NCBI GenBank assembly: GCA_028554645.1
Contig: JAQOOI010000022.1
Location: 1,426,001 to 1,490,000, forward strand
Reading direction: 5' to 3'
Origin: Omphalotus guepiniiformis
Taxonomy: Eukaryota > Basidiomycota > Agaricomycetes > Agaricales > Omphalotaceae
DNA length: 64,000 nt
Part shown: piece by piece, positions 25,927 through 37,345 of the stretch
Layout: each line of letters starts with the position of its first letter
Position numbering within the stretch: the stretch's first letter is position 1
Position numbers and translations under genes: made by a program
The notes under the pieces: generated by a model
Told to the model about the DNA's origin: nothing
The model's database searches: none
The model's input: the letters and a program-made list of their open reading frames with translations, nothing else

Positions 25927-28404
25927 TCAATCCGTTCTGTCCCGCTCGCTGTGTATCAGTCCGCGCCTCTCTTCTGGTTGCTCGCCAGAAAGGCGGTCAG
26001 CACGGCGCGTTTTAGGCGTAACGGGTGTATGTTCATCATCATCTTCGTCTCCAATTTCGAACACCACGCTATCCTCCGTTACTGGACCTTCACCATGATG
26101 ACGATTACCAACTAAGGTAGCCTCGTCGTCATCACGCCCTCGGACTCCATGCTCCAAAGACTCTAGGTCGTAGTCTTCGGCATCTGCTTCGTCTTGAGCA
26201 AGTTCTTCCGACATCGCCAATGTAGATATCGATATCAAGGTAGAGATGAGTCTATAGATCAACAATAACAAAAAAAAGAAAACCTATCTTCTGTTGTTTT
26301 CGGATGGCCGCCAGAGGTATGCAATCGCCACAAATGAGACGAGGTAAAGTAACGCTAGCCAGCCATCGAGAAGCCACCAACGAACGCGCCACGACTTAGC
26401 AGCATAGTCTGAATCCATTACACATCGCTCAGCTTTCTCGTCGCAAAATAAGGAGTAGTTGCTTACCTTCGGCCAGGCGCCCAGAGAAGGAGAATGAGGA
26501 TACCACGAAGAAAACTGCTATGACTAGAACCGTGAAAATGAGGATACGGTAAAGCTTTTCGAACATGGATAGTTTGTATCTTTGCTTGCGTGCACGAAGT
26601 TCAGCAATTGTGGCTGAAAGTCATGTAAGTAGACGGTCCTCAGACAGAAATCAGATTATCACTTACCGTTCAAGGAATACATAATCCAGAGAAGAAAGCC
26701 ACTGAGGGTGAAAGCGAGAGGAATGACGAATAACAACAAGATAAGAGCGGATGTAGACTCCAGCTCCAGTTCGACGATACCAACAGCGTATAGAACTGTA
26801 AAAATGAACCTCAACATTCTGAGATTACGAACTTCGTCAAAAGACACTGACTTCCAAAGATGAAATGTGCTACAGCGAGTATTTGGCATTTGAGCATAGT
26901 ACGTCCGAGAGATTCTCGAACTACACTGAGCCCTAAGGAAACAACAAGAAGCATAAAGAACGACATTGAGTTTCGTCCGGCATCAAGAATGGCGACTGGA
27001 GAGGTGATGAATTAGAAGGTCTGCTTGATAAAAGACAATCGACAAACTCACCAACGATGAGGAAAACAGTTGATGCTGCGCTTCTACCATGGGCATTTAG
27101 ATAGCGATAATAACCTGTATGAGTTCGTTCAACGTCGGCTTGAAGCACTGAGTACGAATACATACCCCAATTTGCAACCATTTCAATGACCAAGAGTCCT
27201 ACTAGACCAGACAAATAATACTATGAATTGTTAGCACTACTGACGGGAAGACAAGAACCAGAAATTTACTTGGAGAGGAAGAAGGTCCTGGACATGCTTC
27301 CAGCACAGCCATCCCCAGGCCGCAGCAAATGCAGCGTAGACGATGAACATGACAAAATAAAACTAGTTGCTGTTATTATGGGATTCCGACTCTCTAAGCC
27401 TATCGGACGCACATTGACTTTGGGATAATCAGTTGCCGGCAGCTTTCCGTCGAACTTATTGCGGAAGAAGACCAGGCCATCATAAGACGAATGAAGGTCA
27501 GTAGCTTCCTGATCATTTGATGCACCCTGCACTGTCACAGGCACAATGGCTAAGTAGAGGATTAGCTGAGCCGGCACCCTGACTCAAAACTTCGTTATTT
27601 ACCAACACAGTAGTAGCCAGTTTTCCGGACCAGATATTGAATTGGTTCAATGTAAGACAACATTGCACTTGGACTTGGATTGTCATTTGCTCGAAGTTGC
27701 AGAGCATGTGGCGTTGGTGTAGCTCGACGCCATGGAGTGGTATAATTGTCGGGAGGAGGTGTTGGATTTCCTTCAGGATTGTCCCAAAATCCACTCGTAG
27801 ACACAACTCCTGACGTCGCCGAATCTCTGGAGTTGCTTTGATTAGCAGGTAATTCAACGCGTGCAGACCAGAAGGTAGTATCATTGATGTTCTTTCCAGC
27901 AGGTAAATCCAAGATGAACTTCCCCAATTGCTCTTCGGTGCAGAATCCGCCTAGTACCGCACTCGAAGTGCACACATATGTTTTCTGCTATGACGTACAC
28001 TTCTTAACTAACGGCTAGTCCAGACTAATGCACTACTCACGGGTAAGGTTTCATCAACCAGAGAAGTAATTTTGCCCAAGTATGGCGCATCCGCCCACTC
28101 GTAAATGACCATGGCCAGCTGGCCTTCCGAGGAGGCATCGAAGGAAACTGGGTAACATATCAAGATGATTGCTGTAAGGCTTCCGTATCATGGTACTTGC
28201 CGTTTATATAGGTGGTCTGGCTTCCCCACATACCACTACATATTTGACGTGAATAATCTGTGCGAGATGTTACCGAGTGACAATGGAAAATGTACTGAGC
28301 CTCTTGCCTGTATCTTCGACTGGCACTTCATATGCAAAGCTTGGATCCAGATATGACAACGAGAAAACCAAAAGACTGAATGCAAGACACGAAACCTGGA
28401 CCAT
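25927..28404 (-). CDS. Lung seven-transmembrane receptor family protein (Ptm1/GPR107-like)
   Basis: Multi-exon gene encoding a signal peptide (MVQVSCLAFSLLVFSLSYL), a luminal domain with CSGMWGSQTTYINVSFDASS and FILDLPAGKNINDTTFWSA, then seven membrane segments. These include FYFVMFIVYAAFAAAWGWL, YYLSGLVGLLVIEMVANWG, ASTVFLIVVAILDAG, MSFFMLLVVSLGLSVV, ALILLLFVIPLAFTLSGFLL and LIFTVLVIAVFFVVSSF. The C-terminus is cytosolic and acidic (DEDDDEHTPVTPKTRRA). Order and the loop EDYAAKSWRVRWWLLDGW match the family, whose members sit in Golgi/secretory membranes. Two 5' introns need GC donors (28258-28317 and 28148-28200); with them the luminal motif reads through perfectly. The ligand and exact role are unknown. 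Confidence 0.88.
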
Positions 28405-28543
28405 GGCGGAAGGAATTTGGGAGATGTGCTGTTGACAGTTGCTTGTCAAAGCCGTTCACTCCGACAGTGAGGACAAGAAAGGAATTCCAGTATCAAGCAG
28501 CTCGAGCGTATTCATCTCCCGTCTCTCGAATATCTTCAGTGCT

Positions 28544-30394
28544 ATGCTCGGCGACGATGAAGACGTTTTCGACAGCGTAACTTGGGAATCTCCAACGGCA
28601 CCAGTGTATGATGCCAATGACACACCATCCTCGGGTCCAGGTTTCAGGCAGAGTACGGCTGAGGGGAATGAAGGAGGTCCTCATGATCCAAAATGGGAGG
28701 GCTACCTCGTAACTTCAGTAACGGATCCCGTGAAGGAACTAGCGGAAACGAAGGATGCCTACGTTTCGTACTTGGTGTCTGCCAAAGTATGTTATAGGCC
28801 CTCTGCATCCCCCCTTATACTCAAATATCTCTCTAGACCAATCTACCAATATTCTCTACGCCAAACCCTTCGTCTCGGAGACGATTCCAAGATTTCGCTT
28901 TCCTGAGGGATCACCTTGTTAAGGACTTCCCTGCTTGTGTGGTTCCAGCTTTGCCTGGCAAACACCGGCTGGGTACGCAATACGTCGCTCTCACAATATA
29001 CCACAGCTGATTTTGCTCAGAATACATCACCGGTGATAGGTTCAGCCCCGAGTTCATGGAAAGAAGACGTCTTGAGTGAGCTTTCCGCATTTGAAGTAAC
29101 TTTCGTATTCTCAGTAAGCAATTAGCCTTCACCGATTCCTGCAGCGACTCTCCCGCCATCCGACACTCCAACGAGCGACACTGGTTCGCGCTTTCTTCGA
29201 GTCTACAGAATGGGTCAGTTGTGAACTCTCCGTTTCTCTACTTATTTTACTAATCTAGCAACTTATGGCATGTTCACATGCACCAACACATAGCTCACCC
29301 CCCGGGTCCAGAACCTTCACAAGGTTTGGTGGATAATATCACTGATACTCTTCTCAACGCGTTCTCTCGTGTCCGCAAACCGGATGAACGATTCTTGGAC
29401 ATGCGTGAGTCAGTCGATAAGTTTGAGGAAGGGCTTGTCCTCTCAGAGCGCCTTTGGACCAGGGCGCGAAATAGAACAAGCGGTGAGTCTCACCCATGGT
29501 TATCTCTCGCTCTCCACCATTTCGTTCGTGTGTCTAAAGCTAAACTAAGACGGTAATCCGGAATCCGATGAAGACCTTACAGCAGATTACCATGACTTGG
29601 CAGTTGCTGTTCAAGGTTTAGGATTCCTGGAGTCAGGTATAACGGATCCTTTGAACCATTTCTCGAATACTTTGCTGGAATTTTCCGCCCTATTGCGGCA
29701 TAAGGTATGTTCTGGTTGCATTCTCGCTCTCACACGATACGAAGTGAGCTTATGGTGATAAGACCCAAACTACAACCGACCCCTTTCTCATTCACCTCCA
29801 TTCACTCCTCGCATATTCTCACGCTAATCGAGCGGTTTTGAAACTACGAGATCAGAAGCAATTGGACTTTGAGGAGCTTTCAGATTATCTTTCTGGTGTC
29901 ACCGCTGAACGAGATCGGTTGGCTGCAATTATCAGTGGACGTGCTGGTAGTTCAGGACTAGGACTCAGCGCCTATCTGAAAGACCGAGTGGATGCTATTC
30001 GTGGAACTGACGATGACAGAAGCAGGGTGGAGAAGATGCGCAAGCTGGACGTCAAAATCAAAGAGGTACGTACTTGCTCCAGTTGTATGAACCTTTGTGC
30101 GCACGTGAACATTTTCTCTAGCTCCAGGATGCCGTCACGACAGCACACGAAACATCAGATGCTTTCAGCGACGAGACACTTCGAGAGCAAACGATATTTC
30201 AGTATGCAAAAGAAGCCGAGATGAAGGAGATGCTCGGAAATTTGGCCGAGGGCCAGATAGAGTTTTACAAAGCTGTTAGTCATTTTCCTTGTTGGAACTC
30301 GTGGTGTATCGATCACTCAATCCCTCAATATTAGGCAATGGAAGAATGGGATCGAATAATACCAGTTATTCAACGTATTCGTGTGGACGTATAG
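28544..30394 (+). CDS. Sorting nexin-4 (SNX4/Atg24)
   Basis: Endosome-to-Golgi retrieval and selective-autophagy nexin: PX domain followed by BAR helices. The start chosen is the Met of MLGDDEDVFDSVTW, since upstream frames are closed. PX elements: YVSYLVSAKTNL, SSRRRFQDFAFLRDHLVKDF (the RRF motif binds PI3P), PALPGKHRLEYITGDRFS, FLQRLSRHPTLQ. BAR region: LLNAFSRVRKPDERFLDMRE, EEGLVLSERLWTR, LAVAVQGLGFLESGITDPLN, KLRDQKQLDFEELSDYL, ending KAAMEEWDRIIPVIQRI. One junction at about 29211-29271 is unclear: the natural protein (TEW joined to HVHMHQH) needs an intron ending in GG, while a GT-AG alternative swaps a few residues. It ends 70 bp from the REV7 stop, tail to tail. Confidence 0.88.
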
Positions 30395-30464
30395 TGATTT
30401 AGGACATTTTGTATTGTATTATATCTTCACGGAGTTCTGCTTCGATAATCATGGTTTTTGTGAC

Positions 30465-31513
30465 CTATGTATTCTGGCGTTGTTTTTCCATCTGCAGTTT
30501 CACGTCGGATTCTTGGACCATAAGAGACAGCTGATAATAGAGATCAGATGGGATGTAAATGAATGAAAGAAAGCATTCACATTGATAACTCCTGTGTTTA
30601 CCGCTCGTACCATGTGAAGCTCTGCGTCTTCACTCGCACCTACAGTTGTATGCTTCTCATCCGCGGGGATCCATGGTGGTGGCTCCTGATTTACATGTGA
30701 GCTGACATCCCAAATCAAAAGGTAGAACTACCTTTGTGTTAGTGATCGTAGGTGCAATGTTATCTTTCAGTTCTACGACGATGGCAAATGAGACATTGTC
30801 TGATCAAGCACTCTTCAATGGCAGCTCTAATAGAACCAGGAACTTCCAATCACCACCAAGATACATTTGGCCTAGTTGCGCCTCTATCATGTTCAATTTT
30901 ACCAGGAAAGAGCGAAAGTACTGTCCGAGGGACAATGAAGACATTGCACCCTCCACGCTAGGAGAATATTTCAGTACCTCCGCAAATCATTTGTCGAAGA
31001 TACAGTTTGTTCACGCTCGTGTCCCTATTGAAGGCTTCCACTTGAATCATGTTTTCTATTGAGAATATGAACCTTTCAAGAGGCTTCTCTTCTTTATCCT
31101 TGATGACTACCGTGACTTTGTCCACCTTTCCCTAGAACAAGGAAGTCGTATTGACTTGAAAACTGATTGACAAAGAGATTGCATGTACCAGCACCAGTTC
31201 TTCGCCAACAGCTTTCACGGCACCGGAGATGTATTCATTGAGAGCCGGATGACGCGATTGAAACACCGGTGTATCATATTTCTTTCGACGAATGAAGAGC
31301 TCTGAGGGATAAACTTGTCGGACATACAAAATAGTGTGGATAGCGACCTCAACTGAAGAAGGGTAGTGCCATTAAGATCTAGAGAAATTGGGGCAAAACA
31401 CTCACTGAATTCGATGATACCACGGACAGTCTCTATTTGAGAACAATAGCGGACGTCAGAACTGGTTCCAAGGGGATGAAGACCTACTGACGATTGTATG
31501 TGAGGGAAGTCAT
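30465..31513 (-). CDS. REV7: Mitotic spindle checkpoint/translesion polymerase zeta subunit REV7 (MAD2B, HORMA domain)
   Basis: Accessory subunit of DNA polymerase zeta. Eight exons (31492-31513, 31406-31432, 31189-31352, 31004-31131, 30854-30957, 30732-30799, 30581-30685, 30465-30530) give 227 residues, a multiple of three, all GT-AG. The HORMA fold is continuous: MTSLTYNQTVRGIIEFIEV, IHTILYVRQVYPSELFIRRK, KYDTPVFQSRHPALNEYI, KVDKVTVVIKDKEEKPLERF, SLSLGQYFRSFLVKLNMIEA, and the safety-belt part VSFAIVVELKDNIAP and EPPPWIPADEKHT. VYPSELFIRRKKYDTPVFQ identifies REV7 rather than MAD2. Length is close to the ~210 residues usual for the family. Confidence 0.93.
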
Positions 31514-31940
31514 ATTCAAGTGGGGCCCCCCCGGGTTTCCGGCCCGAATCCACCTTCTTCCAAAACATTCATCAATTCAGCGTCGAATATGTTACCTACC
31601 CTGGCTACAACTTCCAACAGTTTCAAAGCATGCTAACCGCCGACAAACTTGAAGTCTGGAATGTTTTGTCACAATATATGATCCCCATACATCGGCCTAC
31701 ATACCGATGGAAGTTCTCTGAACTTCTCCGACTGTCACGTATGTTCTCATTCTACAGGTTCGGCGTGATTGCCTGAAGCACTTCAGCTTCCTCTACATAG
31801 ATGGTAACATCATCATTATTTCTATTCTGAATAGTGCATTGTCCCACACGGGATAAGTACTACTATTACCGATATGTACGATTAAGCTTAAAAGGACATG
31901 ATTGCTGCCCTCTTGTTACCTCGCCTACTTCGGTTCAACA
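31514..31940. other. Divergent promoter region REV7 / monooxygenase
   Basis: About 430 bp. Near the REV7 start lies an unusually G/C-rich patch (31523-31546: gggg, seven C, ggg, then ccggcccg) within AT-balanced DNA. No gene seen. Confidence 0.5.
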
Positions 31941-34343
31941 ATGACTCTCACTCAAAGCGAGAAACAGACACAAGTACCCAAAGGGCCTAGAATTGTCGTG
32001 GTCGGCGCGGGGTACGGTATCTTGCGCTCCCGTCTCACAGCTGTATCAAAGGCTGACTCCGTTGTACAATAGTGTTGGGGGCATCATGTTCGCTATCGCA
32101 CTCAGGCGCCACCTGCCTCAATTTCAGAACCTCACAGTAAGATGACTTCTCCCCGGTGTCCTCTCTATTGACTTACTTCGACTCAGATTTATGAGAAAGG
32201 TCCTGACGTTGGGGGAACATGGAGGGTAAGCCGGGCTTTTCACCATCATCGTATGTGTTTTCATTGACGACTTCCTTGTAGGATAATACCTACCCCGTAA
32301 GCTTCTACCTATCGTATCAAGCCGTCTGTCTTGAATTTTGCTGCTCGTCTGGCTTCTTAGGGTTGTGCCTCTGACATACACACCCATTTCTATTCCTTCT
32401 CTTCGGAGCTCAATCCAGAGTGGAATCAAACTCACGAATTTCAGCCAGAGTTTCAAAAGTATTGGCAAAGCCTTGCTGTCAAGTACAACATTTACGCTTA
32501 CCTACAAGTCAATACTTTGGTCACTTCTGCGATCTGGGATGATTCAGCAAAGCTATACCATGTCACAACCAAGGACCTCCTGACAGGCAATGAGAATACA
32601 AGTACAGCTGAGATCTTGATTTCGGCGTTGGGAATTCTCGAGGTCACTAGAACTCCTGATATCCCTGGTGTTTCCTCGTTCGCTGGACAGTCGTTTCATT
32701 CTGGGACCTGGGATCAATCAGTAGACTTGCACAATAAACGAGTGGCTGTCATAGGAAACGGGGCTTCAGCGTAAGCTTTCATTCTCCATCTTCACATTCC
32801 CCGAACTAAGTGAAGAATTGACGGTTTAGGTCACAATTTGTCCCACTAATATCCGATGATCCATCTGTTCAAGTGGTCCAGTTTTGCAGAACACCCAATT
32901 GGATTTTTCCTCCTGTATGAATGTTGCATCCAATCGGATTCTATAACTATATCAAGACTTTGTTTTATAGGTCCGCGGATCTTATGGGGCTATCAGTAAA
33001 TGGGCTTTTAGGCATGTGCCGTTCTGCATGCGGCTGCATCGAATCTCCCTGTTTTTCCTCGTATGTGTTTTTCATCGAGCCTACAATGAATTATCACTGA
33101 CTGCGGAGAATCATACAGTTCGATTTCTTGTATCTAACGGTCTTTGGTAACGGGGTGTTCCGCCGATGGCTCACTAAGGTCAGACAGTGTTGTACTGTGT
33201 CGACTGGTCATGAGCTAACTTGCATTGATAGTTTTTGAAGTACCACATTGCTCGCAATGCGCCGAAGGAATATGTTGATGAAATGATCCCAAATTACAGT
33301 ATGCTGTGTCCATCTTGTCTAGCCTTTCACTCACTATTTAGCCAAGCTTTGGGATGCAAACGTGTTCTCTTCGACTCCAATTACCTGTCGTCGCTGCACA
33401 AGCCCAACCTGAAGCTCAACTGGGATGGGATCCAGTCTATAGATACGCATGGGATCATAACTCAAAAAGGTACCTCAATCCCAAAAGTACTGACTCTCGG
33501 GCTCATGACTACCATGTTTACACAGGCGAGAAAATCCCATTTGACGTCATCATTTACGCGACGGGCTTTATCACGGTATATGTCGCTCGTTGTGTGGCGT
33601 ACTGATTCTAATTTATCACGGACGAATATCCTTTACATGTACGCGGTATAAATCGCACGGTGAAGGAATACTATGACGCGGAAGGAGGTCCAAAGGCCTA
33701 CATGGGGACAACAGTACCAGAAGTATGATTCGATGATGATTCTAGTTCCTGTACTGATCACAGATAATGCACTTTTAGTTTCCCAATTTCTATATGCTGG
33801 CTGGTATGGACAAACTTGAGATCTACCAATCCTCCTTTGTTGATTCGCCTACTGCAGGTCCCAACACAATTACCGGCCACACATCTGTAATCTACACTGA
33901 AGAGATCCAGATTGGCTACATTACTCCCCTTCGATGATCAGTCCCTAACTCTGATATCAATCCAGATTGGCTACATTTTAAACTTCATCAAGCCTGTCAT
34001 AGACGGTGCAGTCCGCACTTTTGAAGTCTCCCACGCAGCAACAGATGCGTATAACGACAAAATTCATAAGAGACTGAAACATTCGGTCTTCGTTGACTGC
34101 GTGTCGTGGTATCGGAAAGGTAGAGATGGAAAAGTCTCCAGCGCATTCCCCGGAGCGGGTATGCTGTTTTGGTGGTGGTTCCGTAATGTTCATTGGGAGC
34201 ATTACAAGGTTGATTCTGCGGCCCAGAGTTCGTGGGCTCAACATCTAAGACAGACTAAAGCCCGAAAGTTTCTATTGAGGAGTGTTCTTATCGCTCCAGT
34301 CGTGGCGGGTCTGTATTTTTCCGCTAGGAACTACGGCTTTTAG
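31941..34343 (+). CDS. Flavin-containing (Baeyer-Villiger type) monooxygenase
   Basis: FAD- and NADPH-dependent oxygenase, about 10-11 exons. FAD motif: PRIVVVGAGVGGIMFAIAL. Then KGPDVGGTWRDNTYPGCASD, the family fingerprint FAGQSFHSGTWDQS (FxGxxxHxxxW), NADPH motif RVAVIGNGASA, FCRTPNWIFPPV, and DVIIYATGFITDEYPLHV. The C-terminus carries a hydrophobic helix (FLLRSVLIAPVVAGLYFS) that could anchor it to a membrane. Most introns are GT-AG. Two junctions are not: one within a 10-bp direct repeat (33567-33621) and one within an 18-bp direct repeat (33904-33977). As written, both interrupt conserved sequence, so the gene may use odd splice sites, contain errors or be decaying. Substrate unknown. 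Confidence 0.87.
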
Positions 34344-34515
34344 CCTGCAGGATTTCTCGGAGTACGTCGTAGAATACAAATCCTCATCTTATTTTCGTCT
34401 TTGCTACATAGAGATGTCGCCAAAGATCGGTGCCCTGTGTGTTCGCCTTCGAATTCATATTTTGGTCGTCGGGTCGAATCATTCCAGAATTATCACATTT
34501 AAAGCAAAACCTATG

Positions 34516-35698
34516 TCACATGAAGTAGCTCGGTAAAACATCGTGAACAGACTTCAAACTGCTGGAGGAATGCTTTTCAATCAAAGAGGCAAATGAGAAA
34601 TACCGCTGGGAGTCAACTTCATGGTCGATGGCAATAATGTTGTCGTTCTTCAGTTGTTCAATCCACGAAAGTGATAAGTGGATAGCGCATCTACCGAGGT
34701 AATAACTGGTACCTGAGCACGAGTTACGGTGAATAGGTTTTGAGGAAGCTTCTCCAGTATAGCACCTTGCAACGTGCCTACCCAAAATGGCAGAGAGATG
34801 ATAGGACGTCGACGCCCATTGTATCTGAGCACCGTTTCCATCACTTGTCTGTATGTAAGGACTGTTGGACAGTCATTGTAGGTGTAAGTGCTACAACAGA
34901 GCCAAGGACATACTGTCAGGACCACCCGCTTCGGTAATCTTTCCTGACACTGTTGTGTCAACACCTGGATCGTTCCTTGCGATGATTTCAACCGCTCGAG
35001 CAACATCGTCCACGTATACGGGTTGGAATCGCGAGTTTCCGCCGCCGAATACAGGCAGGAAGGGAAGATACTTGGAGAGCTTCGAGAACCTCTATCGTAG
35101 AGATATGTTCATGTGGAATTATGCTGGCCTCAACGTTGAAGACTTACATTGAAGAAATCATCCTCTGGGCCAAAGACAATGCTGGGTCGAATGATCGTAG
35201 CGTTGGGACAATGTTCAAAGACCGAAATTTCGCCCAATGCCTTTGTTCTTGCGTAAGGTAATTTGCTGTTTTCATCGGCTCCAATTGCGCTGATGTGTAT
35301 GAGTCTTGCACCAACAGACTTTGCGGCTTCTGCTATGTTCAAGGCACCTTTCCACTGGATTTCTTCAAAGGCCTTCGGGCTGCCATGCATGATCCCGACG
35401 AGCGAAATTACTGTTGATGCACCCTCAAAGGCGGGACGGAGTGTCGATGGCTTTGTGATGTCCACTGGTACAGGGGGCGCAAGAAGCTTCTCAGGGATCG
35501 ATTTCTTGAGTTCATCGTAGACTTTCTGTGGATTTCGAGAAGATACTTGAACGATGTGAGGGACTACGCCAGTTCCAGGAGCTGTCAAAGCACGAGCGAT
35601 ATGAGAACCTGGATATAATGTGAGGATGAATTCGAATATGATTATAGATTCGCAAACCTAGGAAGCCTGCTCCGCAAATCACGACTTTCGAGGTCATG
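34516..35698 (-). CDS. Atypical short-chain dehydrogenase, NDUFA9/COQ11-like
   Basis: NAD(P)-binding protein of the group that includes complex I 39/40-kDa subunit and the coenzyme Q synthome protein COQ11, both mitochondrial. N-terminus MTSKVVICGAGFLGSHIARA is the Rossmann motif. Then AFEGASTVISLVGIMHGSP, ARLIHISAIGADENSKLPYA with the YAxxK-like pair (YARTK), NATIIRPSIVFGPEDDFFN, FQPVYVDDVARAVEII, and PIISLPFWVGTLQGAILEKL. Start chosen at MTSKVV; an in-frame Met 26 bp upstream is possible. The last intron (34663-34712) is odd: keeping the conserved IEQLK requires a GG acceptor, while the canonical AAG acceptor would delete it in frame. Which of the two families it belongs to needs a tree. 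Confidence 0.82.
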
Positions 35699-35839
35699 GC
35701 TGTTTGTGAGGACGAGGAGAACAAATTGACGTCACGCGTCAGACCTACTGTATGAAGCGTGGGAATATTACCGGCAAGATTGGCGGCAATTGCTTTCCCC
35801 GCACTACTCAGTCAATGTCATGAACGAGGTTGGCCTGTG

Positions 35840-36648
35840 ATGAATACATACCCGACCATAACTATAGATCTTGTCCGTGGTCCTCATTCTCTTTTTCTTT
35901 CTGACATTCCAACTCCATATTCTACTCAGATCTTGGATCGGCGCACTACAAAGGATGTTCTCAGAGCCATCTTGGACTCCATATTATTTCATCGTCTCTT
36001 TGGGACTGTGAAGCCAAAGACGCGAGAAGTGCTCGGTGTTACGATGGTTTGTAACTTGTGAAACTATTTTGTTCTTGCTCAAGCCGCACTCTTAGCCTGG
36101 TGTGTCAGATCCAGACATGGAGCGACTGGTCGAAGAGAAAGTGGACGCTTTTTGGAAAGGAATTGAACGGGGAACAGGCCAGCGCGGCCAAGTAAGTGGT
36201 TTATGAGTCAGGTTGATATCTACTTTATGACACGTCCTAGATTATCGTCACGTTCTCTGAAAAGCGTCCAAAGAAGAACTGGTTTTATGTTGGTGAGGAA
36301 GAAGTTTCTTGGGAACAGTGGTTCGTAGACGCTGTCGTCACACGAGTATTCTCATGTCAAACCATTTCCCATCTTGCAGGATAATCAATGCTGAACTGCG
36401 CCAACCTCGGGACAATGGTCAAAGCAAGACGTTTACTTTTCATTTCGTCTGCTCACTCTATATTTTTAGACCGTCAGACGTTTGATACCAATCTATCTAC
36501 AACTCTCACGAAAGCCATTCAAACTATGCTCACCCATACTTCATCCGAACGCGGACGAACGGCTGTGCCACTCATCACTAACGCGACAGGTATATCCCCC
36601 TTTCCTATCAAAATAGCTGTCAAAATTGGCGGGATAGAGGTGGCATAA
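35840..36648 (+). CDS. ATG101: Autophagy-related protein 101 (HORMA domain)
   Basis: Subunit of the Atg1/ULK autophagy-initiation complex in fungi lacking Atg29/Atg31, stabilising Atg13. The protein reads MNTYPTITIDLILDRRTTKD, VLRAILDSILFHRLFGTVKP, KTREVLGVTMPGVSDPDMER, LVEEKVDAFWKGIERG, RPKKNWFYVGEEEVSWEQWI, NAELRQPRDNDRQTFD, ending ITNATGISPFPIKIAV. FHRxFGxVKPKTRE and WExW are family signatures. Six exons, all GT-AG. The start chosen is the Met just before NTYPTITID, because the next intron removes an in-frame but non-homologous stretch. It is divergent from the NDUFA9/COQ11-like gene, 140 bp apart. Confidence 0.92.
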
Positions 36649-37345
36649 AGGGCTTTTTCTGTAGCAAGTCACATACAGCATTTCGATACCTGAGACATGT
36701 GAGCTTGAATCTGTTTTGCATTGAAGTTTACTGAGTGCCGTCATAGGGTTCATTAAATTTCGAGATGTCAGGCTGTCTAAATTCAATTCAGCATTGATCA
36801 ATGGTTCTGCGACAGGAGTGTTGCACTTAGACGTCTATTATCTGAGTTCAATGATTTCAGGGTCAATTCACTTTTGCTGTCGTCTTCACGCTTTTTTCAT
36901 TAGATATAAGTACGAGAAGGGAGATGATTCAACTCGTACAATGATATACATTCTCACATGTTGACACGTATCCAGTCAGTAAACCGCCGAGTATTTCGCT
37001 CGCTGCTATTCTTTTCTGGGTGGTGGCTTCGTTCTCTTTGTTGGGAGGATTAGACCTGGAAACAACATCTGGAACAGGAGAGAAAGACTTGTATAGGTTC
37101 GATGCTTGTCGCTATGCCAGGATAATGAATCTCAAAGCATAGGCCGTGAAATCTTGTCACTCGAAACTTTGGATATCAGCAACACTGACAATCCGACTGC
37201 AGCGAGGCTTGGCTGGGTAATACTCAGCTCGAATCTTCCGCTCCGTGGCCGGTAGGGGAACGAATGTGTTCTTAAAGAGGATTAATTACAGCAAGCAGAT
37301 CAAAAGAGGGTATTTATACGAGAATAAGCTTTAGACGTTTGATAA
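36649..37345. other. Interval between convergent ATG101 and protease gene
   Basis: About 700 bp of AT-rich 3' flanks. No gene or repeat seen. Confidence 0.5.
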
